From a virus, in IMG/VR virus record IMGVR_UViG_3300045125_000140, positions 1 to 64,000 of that record: 64,000 nucleotides of DNA. The stretch is one strand, 5' to 3'. Positions 59,819 to 64,000 of this stretch are shown one piece after another. A program made the position numbers and the translations under genes. Each line of letters opens with the position of its first letter. The first letter of the stretch is position 1. The notes under the pieces were generated by a model. The model was not told the DNA's origin, made no database searches, and worked only from the letters and a program-made list of their open reading frames with translations.

Positions 59819-60013
59819 TTAGTCGTCGGAACTTTTGTTTTTCGGCGCTTTATCCATATCAGCGGATAAGCGCCATCCGAGGAAGAGGCCGGCCGGAAGG
59901 GACAGCATCGGCAAAACTTTAGCCCAGTCGACTTTTTTGAAGTCTGGTTTCATCTTGCTGAGCTCGCTGAAGAACCCGCGAGAGACTGGCTGCTGATCTT
60001 TACCGTCGAACAT
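59819..60013 (-). CDS. Tagged small membrane protein, 64 aa
   Basis: Starts MFDGKDQQPVSRGFFSELSK, the tag core moved about 9 residues inward. One hydrophobic helix follows (VLPMLSLPAGLFLGWRLSAD), then a charged end. Start overlaps the stop of the upstream gene. Function unknown. Confidence 0.55.
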   Translation of the reverse strand: MFDGKDQQPVSRGFFSELSKMKPDFKKVDWAKVLPMLSLPAGLFLGWRLSADMDKAPKNKSSDD

Positions 60014-60432
60014 CAGAGTAGATCAGGGTGCTTGGTCGGTACGTACACTTCGCGGATTACGAAGTTGTATCCACCGCCTGTCGCAGTGGCTGTAATGTAA
60101 ATTGGCTCATTTACTCCGGTAACAAACCACCCGTCCGGATTAAACGGGCAAACAAACATCGCGCTGCCTTTGTCTAAATGAATTCCAGGGATTGTTTTTG
60201 TCGCGCCGTTTGACGCGTTAGCTATCGTATATGATAAATCGCTACCAGTATTTGGATTTGGGGATAGATGATAAGCGACTATCGAGTAGTAGTGTCCGGC
60301 CTTAGCAGCCAAAACTAGGGTAGCCGTGTTTGCCGCCGCAATTGTCCCAGTAACACGGGTTGTTCCGACGAGAGTATCCGGGCCGTTAGCTATCGCCTGC
60401 GAAACTTGAAACGACTTAGAATTTGTAGACAT
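60013..60432 (-). CDS. Small beta-rich structural protein, 139 aa
   Basis: Starts MSTNSKSFQVSQAIANGPDT and reads as an all-beta domain (LVGTTRVTGTIAAANTATLV, GHYYSIVAYHLSPNPNTGSD, WFVTGVNEPIYITATATGGG). Such small jelly-roll-like proteins in phages are commonly head-decoration or fibre proteins. No tag is present. It lies next to small tagged genes, not in the tail module. Confidence 0.55.
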   Translation of the reverse strand: MSTNSKSFQVSQAIANGPDTLVGTTRVTGTIAAANTATLVLAAKAGHYYSIVAYHLSPNPNTGSDLSYTIANASNGATKTIPGIHLDKGSAMFVCPFNPDGWFVTGVNEPIYITATATGGGYNFVIREVYVPTKHPDLL

Positions 60433-60435
60433 AGG

Positions 60436-60717
60436 TCACTTCCTCAGTAGGTGGTAAAGACCACCTAACCCTGCACCGATTAGGGCGCCTTTGATGGCGC
60501 GCTCTTGTTTTGATTTAGACTCGTCTCCGAGAAGGAGATTTGCGAGAGCGCCGGCTCCGCCAAACGTGGTCATGCGGCCCAACGCCGACGGGCCTGAGCT
60601 GCTGGGGAGATTTATAAGGATCTCCTGGGGAAGCTGGGGAGCCATCTGAGCTTCTTGTTCCGCCGAAAGGCCGCGAGATTGTTTCTTATCTTTCGACTTA
60701 TTCTTTCGGGAAACCAT
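60436..60717 (-). CDS. C-terminal part of the 61172 protein (frame-split), 93 aa
   Basis: Printed alone it starts MVSRKNKSKDKKQSRGLSAE. Upstream in the same frame is natural sequence (RGLSVDDVERIVD) that reaches the end of the 60741 ORF, and a -1 shift near 60753 joins the two (KIGRESRGLSVDDVERIVDM). The segment ends in a glycine zipper (AIKGALIGAGLGGLYHLLRK) typical of the tagged proteins. Confidence 0.55.
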   Translation of the reverse strand: MVSRKNKSKDKKQSRGLSAEQEAQMAPQLPQEILINLPSSSGPSALGRMTTFGGAGALANLLLGDESKSKQERAIKGALIGAGLGGLYHLLRK

Positions 60718-60740
60718 ATCGACGATGCGCTCTACGTCGT

Positions 60741-61172
60741 CTACCGAGAGGCCGCGCGACTCGCGCCGATCTTCTCTATCCGAGCCATACGATCTTTGGC
60801 GAGACCCGCCGCGTCCTGATCGGCCCCCAAAGTCACGGTCGGGCCCGGCATTTGATCGGCCGCCCGATCTTCTGCCGGAGTTCCCCCGGATTGGTTACCT
60901 GTACGGTAGGCCGGGCTAGAGATCGGAGGCAGCGGCATGGCCAGTTTGGAAAGAAGGGCGCCCATAAACGCCGCTTCGGCTTCCTTATGGTGCTCTTTTT
61001 CAAGACCTAGGTCCTCTGCTGCATCCTCGGGCACAGGCTTTTCGGATTCATACTCACGACGCTCCTTCTTAAGCCCATACTTTCGTTTAGCTTCGGGCGG
61101 AATCGGCTTAGACGCATGATATTCATGCGACGCCAATTTGTTCATGAAGGAGTTCGTAACAATATCTAGCAT
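60741..61172 (-). CDS. Tagged hypothetical protein, N-terminal part, 143 aa
   Basis: I prefer ATG 61172 (MLDIVTNSFMNKLASHEYHA), which places a loose tag at the N-terminus; an upstream start at 61211 adds 13 unlikely residues. An internal repeat is visible: KPIPPEAKRKYGLKKERREY and KPVPEDAAEDLGLEKEHHKE. A second tag-like string (AAFMGALLSKLAM) follows. With the 60436 segment the full protein would have about 245 residues. Confidence 0.55.
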   Translation of the reverse strand: MLDIVTNSFMNKLASHEYHASKPIPPEAKRKYGLKKERREYESEKPVPEDAAEDLGLEKEHHKEAEAAFMGALLSKLAMPLPPISSPAYRTGNQSGGTPAEDRAADQMPGPTVTLGADQDAAGLAKDRMARIEKIGASRAASR

Positions 61173-61218
61173 GTGCAGGGGGTCCCTAGGAATAGGATAG
61201 GCTGGGGGCATAGATATT

Positions 61219-61254
61219 CAAAAATATGCCGAATATGCGGCATAAGAAGATTAG
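61219..61254 (+). promoter_or_regulatory. Two-part phage promoter (copy 6)
   Basis: CAAAAA at 61219, 14 bases, then GGCATAAGAAGATTAG at 61239. The spacer and box form an inverted repeat, ATGCCG...CGGCAT. A 5' hairpin, GCAGT / ACTGC (61256-61270), follows and then GGGGAGG before ATG 61284. Confidence 0.7.
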
Positions 61255-61283
61255 AGCAGTAATTTACTGCTGAAAGGGGAGGT

Positions 61284-61595
61284 ATGAAGATCCTACTCGT
61301 TTACCAAGACGGGATCGAGAAGGTTAACTCGGCCCGCGTCTTTTTTATGGAGCCTTTTGGCCGCGAGGTCGAGGCTCCTAAAAAACGAGAGATGCGGGAG
61401 TACTCGGAAATGCTGCCGGACATCAAGTCGGCGGCGATGATCCAGTACGGCCGCGACCTTAAAACCAGCAAGGTGTGCTGGTCTCGCAAATTCAAGTGCT
61501 TGCTCTTGAAGGAGCACCGTGGATTTGATATCTTCATCGAGTTGCCCGGTTTCCGGGCGTGGCACGATCGGTGCCTCGATTCGATGGACACCTGA
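61284..61595 (+). CDS. Small hypothetical protein, 103 aa
   Basis: ATG 61284 has GGGGAGG 3 bases upstream. A mixed alpha/beta protein (MKILLVYQDGIEKVNSARVF, LPDIKSAAMIQYGRDLKTSK, HRGFDIFIELPGFRAWHDRC). No family recognised. It is transcribed from its own promoter together with the tRNA-Lys gene 6 bases downstream. Confidence 0.6.
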   Translation: MKILLVYQDGIEKVNSARVFFMEPFGREVEAPKKREMREYSEMLPDIKSAAMIQYGRDLKTSKVCWSRKFKCLLLKEHRGFDIFIELPGFRAWHDRCLDSMDT

Positions 61596-61601
61596 AAAAG
61601 G

Positions 61602-61674
61602 AACTCCGTAGCTCAGTTGGTAGAGCAGCAGACTTTTAATCTGTTGGTCCTGGGTTCAACTCCCAGCGGAGTCA
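61602..61674 (+). tRNA. tRNA-Lys (anticodon TTT)
   Basis: A full cloverleaf in 73 bases: D arm GCTC..GAGC, antic stem GCAGA/TCTGT with loop CTTTTAA, T arm CTGGG TTCAACT CCCAG, acceptor 3' strand CGGAGTC plus A73. The first acceptor pair is A-C instead of a Watson-Crick pair. CCA is not encoded. It follows the 61284 gene and is probably processed from the same transcript. Confidence 0.9.
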
Positions 61675-61676
61675 TA

Positions 61677-61743
61677 GGGCGGCATTAAGCTTCTGGATTT
61701 TAGATCGTTTCTAAAGTCCTAATACCCTTGGTTGATGCCGCCC
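61677..61743 (+). other. Inverted repeat after tRNA-Lys
   Basis: GGGCGGCAT and ATGCCGCCC form a perfect 9-bp stem closing a 49-base loop, which holds a second imperfect hairpin (GGATTTTAGA with TCTAAAGTCC). The size is close to that of a tRNA but no T arm or anticodon arm fits. It may be an RNA-processing structure or a decayed tRNA. Confidence 0.4.
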
Positions 61744-62001
61744 GTCAATATGGAACAGCAACAACCTCAAATAGTGCCCGCGCAAGCGTGGTACTTTATT
61801 CGAAACACCGTAGGAGTCGGCGCTACCTTAATAGGTCAGGCGTCGATGTTCGCCAATAATCAATCCATCAAGCAGATGGAGTCCGTGCTTCCTGGACTTA
61901 AGGAAGTAGTGATGAAGCTCGAGCAGCTTCTTAAATTCGCCAAGGAGGCGGATGAGCCGCAAGCTCAACAACCTCCCAGTGATACTGGGACGAAACCATA
62001 G
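61735..62001 (+). CDS. Small hypothetical protein, 88 aa
   Basis: Starts MPPVNMEQQQPQIVPAQAWY; ATG 61735 lies inside the inverted repeat, and ATG 61750 is an alternative, neither with a clear ribosome binding site. It has a hydrophobic middle (FIRNTVGVGATLIGQASMFA), then a helix (SIKQMESVLPGLKEVVMKLE) and a Gln/Pro-rich end. Function unknown. Confidence 0.5.
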   Translation: MPPVNMEQQQPQIVPAQAWYFIRNTVGVGATLIGQASMFANNQSIKQMESVLPGLKEVVMKLEQLLKFAKEADEPQAQQPPSDTGTKP

Positions 62002-62278
62002 TATTCCGTACTATGGGTTATTTCACTCAAGCTGTGTCGAGGGGAAGGACACAGAGTGGGAAAGAGCATTATCTAAGATGCTCCTAGATCAGGACGTCCA
62101 GATCGAGATAAATCCTGATCTACCGCTCGAGCCGGCGTTACTGGCTCTTTTCATCCCCGTCCGTGTGGCATGGGCTACCCACAAAAAACTGTGGATCCTG
62201 TGTCATAAGAAGAATAGTGGGAGAATTATTACCTTCGCTACGAAGGCTATAAGCGTCCCCACCATGTATCAGGTATAG
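61952..62278 (+). CDS. Possible small protein overlapping the sigma-factor promoter, 108 aa
   Basis: ATG 61952 has GGAGG 3 bases upstream and reads MSRKLNNLPVILGRNHSIPY and DTEWERALSKMLLDQDVQIE. It overlaps the preceding gene by 50 bases and runs through the promoter and leader at 62182-62280, so its last 30 residues are doubtful. Either it ends earlier after an unseen indel or it is not a gene. Confidence 0.35.
   Translation: MSRKLNNLPVILGRNHSIPYYGLFHSSCVEGKDTEWERALSKMLLDQDVQIEINPDLPLEPALLALFIPVRVAWATHKKLWILCHKKNSGRIITFATKAISVPTMYQV
62182..62216 (+). promoter_or_regulatory. Two-part phage promoter (copy 7), before the sigma gene
   Basis: CAAAAA at 62182, 14 bases, then GTCATAAGAAGAATAG at 62202. 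A 5' stem GTGGG / CCCAC (62217-62262), enclosing CCTTCG / CGAAGG, follows. Because the sigma factor gene lies directly downstream, positive autoregulation is possible. Confidence 0.65.
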
Positions 62279-62285
62279 GAGGTAT

Positions 62286-62873
62286 ATGCCTGAATTGTTT
62301 AGTAAGAGGAGAGCGGAGCTGCAAAAAGAGCTCATGCTCAAAGTAAAGAATTCTGCGCCGGATGCGCAGGAAGCCGCGGCGCAGCTCTACATGGAGCTGA
62401 AGCGAGCGGTGGCCGGAAAAGCACTGTCCGTCAGTCGAAGGCTGACGCCGGTGCTGGACGACCTCATCCAAGAGGTATTTCTGCGGATGTTGGACCGCAG
62501 CAAGTTGTACGACCCTAAGTACAACGTGAACTCTTGGGTGATGAGAATCACCCGGAACATCTGCATCGATAAGATGCGGTATGAAAAGGTCCGGGAGACC
62601 GAGGTGCTCCAGGACAAACCGTCCGCAATCGTCGAGGCCTCGAATCAAATCGAAGCCGACGAACAACGAGCTCTAATCGAACTCGGACTGAAAAAGCTTC
62701 CGGAGACCCAGCAGCTGGTTCTTCGGAAGTATTACTTGGAAGGGGATAATCTTGAGGAGATTATCTCGAGCACCAAATTCAAGAAGGGGACCATAACCTG
62801 CGCCATGTCGCGCGGGATTAAGGCTCTCCGAGAGAACCCGAATATCGGGAAGCTAGCGCCAGAGGTTGACTAG
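62286..62873 (+). CDS. ECF-like sigma-70 family factor, 195 aa
   Basis: ATG 62286 has AGGAGG 3 bases upstream. Residues 55-100 match sigma region 2: LDDLIQEVFLRMLDRSKLYD, then NVNSWVMRITRNICIDKMRY (the W-x-x-x-I-x-R-N-x-x-x-D-x-x-R signature of -10 recognition). Residues 130-185 match region 4: ELGLKKLPETQQLVLRKYYL, then NLEEIISSTKFKKGTITCAM and SRGIKALRE, the -35-binding helix-turn-helix. Length and two-domain layout are those of ECF sigma factors. It probably redirects host RNA polymerase to phage promoters; the seven two-part promoters in this window are the obvious targets. Confidence 0.85.
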   Translation: MPELFSKRRAELQKELMLKVKNSAPDAQEAAAQLYMELKRAVAGKALSVSRRLTPVLDDLIQEVFLRMLDRSKLYDPKYNVNSWVMRITRNICIDKMRYEKVRETEVLQDKPSAIVEASNQIEADEQRALIELGLKKLPETQQLVLRKYYLEGDNLEEIISSTKFKKGTITCAMSRGIKALRENPNIGKLAPEVD

Positions 62874-62927
62874 CGTTGGGCGCGTTTGGACGACCGCAAT
62901 CCGTCCGAATGCGCCCTGAACCGATCC

Positions 62928-63000
62928 GCTTTCGTAGCCCAACGGCAGAGGCAGGAGACTTAAAATCTCCCAAGTGTGGGTTCGAGTCCCACCGAAAGCA
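62928..63000 (+). tRNA. tRNA-Leu (anticodon TAA) with short variable loop
   Basis: Acceptor GCTTTCG / CGAAAGC plus A73, anticodon stem GGAGA/TCTCC with loop CTTAAAA (anticodon TAA), T arm GTGGG TTCGAGT CCCAC. Total 73 bases with a 5-base variable loop, whereas ordinary tRNA-Leu has a long variable arm; short forms occur in phages. CCA not encoded. Its last 26 bases plus the next T are repeated at 63718-63744. Confidence 0.85.
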
Positions 63001-63053
63001 TGGGCCGCACGATATACGTACGGCTTTTTTATCAAAGGAGTGAGACACTATTT

Positions 63054-63683
63054 ATGAAGTCTATTATCCATATCGAAAAGATCGAAGCTGAAGGTGTTGT
63101 GTTCCACAACATCAAAATCGAAATCGACAACATCAAGGCCCACCTCCCGGGACCGTGTCGTCCGAACCGGACTTCCACGTACCCGGGAGGTGGGCCTGCC
63201 GCAGAACCGGCCGCACCTCGCGACCGTCGAACGCTGAAAACGGCGTTGGCGGGTACGGGGCTCACCACTAAGCAGCTCGCCGATCTCTTCGGCGTATCTG
63301 TCTGGTCGATTCGGGCGTGGTGCTTGGGAGACAACCGCCCCAAGGACGAGAAGATCGCGAAAATCGCGCAACTTCTCGACATGACGCCGAAGGAGGTCTC
63401 GCGACTTCTTCCTCGACGTCGCCCGTCGCGTACTGCGGCGAAGCGCGTCATGCGAACCCGCAAGTCTCTCGGATACGCCATCGCGGCGTACCCGGATGGC
63501 CGGTTCGTGGCGAACGACGGCCACACGGCCGTGACGTTCACGGTTCGGAAGATGGGCCAGCGTACCGTTCTCGACCAAATCGAGACCGGTAAGGACAGCC
63601 CGCTTGGGAAGAAGATCGCGCGCGACGGCAAGATCAGCGGCTTCGGCCGCGTCTGCCAAGCGGCGCGACTGAACACTCTGTGA
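63054..63683 (+). CDS. HTH DNA-binding protein, 209 aa
   Basis: ATG 63054 with AAAGGAG 13 bases upstream. Residues 61-118 form an XRE-like helix-turn-helix domain (LTTKQLADLFGVSVWSIRAW, then KIAKIAQLLDMTPKEVSRLL) followed by a basic stretch (PRRRPSRTAAKRVMRTRK). The C-terminus is an unknown alpha/beta region (YAIAAYPDGRFVANDGHTAV). The N-terminal 57 residues are separate (SIIHIEKIEAEGVVFHNIKI). It sits alone between tRNA-Leu and a repeat of that tRNA's 3' end, as a cargo gene of an inserted cassette would. Likely a transcription regulator. Confidence 0.7.
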   Translation: MKSIIHIEKIEAEGVVFHNIKIEIDNIKAHLPGPCRPNRTSTYPGGGPAAEPAAPRDRRTLKTALAGTGLTTKQLADLFGVSVWSIRAWCLGDNRPKDEKIAKIAQLLDMTPKEVSRLLPRRRPSRTAAKRVMRTRKSLGYAIAAYPDGRFVANDGHTAVTFTVRKMGQRTVLDQIETGKDSPLGKKIARDGKISGFGRVCQAARLNTL

Positions 63684-63717
63684 TCGACATCCTCAGAGCC
63701 CGACGGGGGCTGGTGAC

Positions 63718-63744
63718 TGTGGGTTCGAGTCCCACCGAAAGCAT
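63718..63744 (+). repeat. Copy of the tRNA-Leu 3' end (attachment-site-like)
   Basis: These 27 bases are identical to 62975-63001, the T arm, acceptor 3' strand and discriminator of tRNA-Leu plus one base. The rest of a tRNA is absent. Two direct copies 743 bases apart flank the HTH gene, the pattern left when an element inserts at a tRNA 3' end. Confidence 0.75.
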
Positions 63745-64000
63745 CAGTGGCTTCTATCTTGAGAGGATCGGGGCGAGCTAAGGATAAATATCCAAGGCTC
63801 GTTAACCCAAAACTCTCGAGGTTACTGCGGCGAGCTCGCCGCGGGGAAACAAATTCGGACCATAAAATCCCTAGAATGCCCTACCCTCGAGGATCGCTCG
63901 AGGATAGGGCGCCTTCGGAGGTCCCCCTCCGACCAGGCTCGAGGAGCTTACGGGTCCCTCTGCCCGCGCGCACGGCTATTCTGGCGTAACCGCCAGATCG
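63745..64000. other. End region without a confident gene
   Basis: An open frame from GTG 63747 (80 codons) is Arg/Pro-rich with no natural look. The DNA holds a strong hairpin, CCCTACCCTCGAG / CTCGAGGATAGGG (63879-63909), and GGAGG...CCTCC just after it, with several CTCGAG sites. It may be another structured RNA or leader, cut by the window edge. Confidence 0.4.

Noticed and set aside
61677-61743. A tRNA gene after tRNA-Lys
   Set aside because: The outer stem is tRNA-like, but there is no T-loop sequence and no usable anticodon arm.
63718-63744. A second complete tRNA
   Set aside because: Only the T arm and acceptor 3' strand are present; the upstream 45 bases give no D arm, anticodon arm or matching acceptor 5' strand.
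1-64000. Temperate lifestyle or prophage
   Set aside because: No integrase, excisionase, CI-like repressor operator array or attachment core was found in the window. The tRNA repeat at 63 kb concerns a single-gene cassette, not the phage genome.

Overview
The window is part of a large tailed bacteriophage (Caudoviricetes) genome, probably a myovirus with a big genome. The evidence is a run of very large baseplate and tail-fibre genes (a 1,577-residue and a 1,564-residue protein, a gp6/GpJ-like baseplate wedge protein, tail-collar motifs), compact ATGA/GTGA gene overlaps, two phage-type tRNA genes, and dozens of small genes of unknown function. No capsid, terminase, portal, polymerase or integrase gene and no rRNA is visible. 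Strong AGGAGG-type ribosome binding sites point to a bacterial host, but the sequence does not say which one.

Layout. (1) 26-31,873, minus strand: tail and baseplate module. Reading from its 5' end it holds a baseplate J-like protein (31,873), a second baseplate protein (29,926), a putative tail glycoside hydrolase, an SGNH-like protein, several fibres, an SF2/SNF2-type helicase embedded among fibres, collar-type fibres, a beta-helix protein with a VWA domain, a thioredoxin-like protein and an IPT/TIG-repeat fibre. (2) 31,965-32,781, plus: two small coupled genes. (3) 32,762-38,542, minus: a cluster of small proteins, most of which start with the same short peptide (consensus near MNxFExGFFDELxKIA). 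(4) 38,657-45,952, plus: a 700-residue helical protein, then short transcription units, each with its own phage promoter, a stem-loop at the RNA 5' end and a terminator. One of these makes a roughly 375-nt highly folded RNA, and the last carries a MoxR-type AAA+ ATPase with a VWA partner. (5) 45,984-61,172, minus, interrupted by a short plus-strand operon at 46,671-47,481: more tagged small proteins, membrane proteins, a putative toroid glycosidase and a calcineurin-like phosphoesterase. (6) 61,219-64,000, plus: two promoters, tRNA-Lys, an ECF-like sigma factor, tRNA-Leu, and an HTH gene lying between tRNA-Leu and a copy of that tRNA's 3' end.

How the parts may work together. A two-part promoter (CAAAWA, exactly 14 nt, then GKCATAAGAATAATAG) occurs seven times, always on the plus strand, and one copy drives the sigma factor gene, which is the natural candidate for recognising it. 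The shared N-terminal peptide is carried by more than 15 otherwise unrelated proteins, including an HNH-nuclease-like protein and a 3D-domain peptidoglycan enzyme, and in degenerate form by the helicase. It looks like a targeting or processing tag, analogous to the T4 capsid-targeting sequence.

Caution on sequence quality. More than 20 genes can only be read in full by shifting frame, almost always by -1 and usually at a short homopolymer (for example 5,813, 6,358, 21,064, 32,004, 36,772, 44,814, 52,692). This pattern fits under-called homopolymers in a long-read assembly much better than real frameshifting, so many 'small ORFs' here are pieces of larger genes. Where this applies the entry says so. 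All family names rest on motifs read by eye; no database search was possible.
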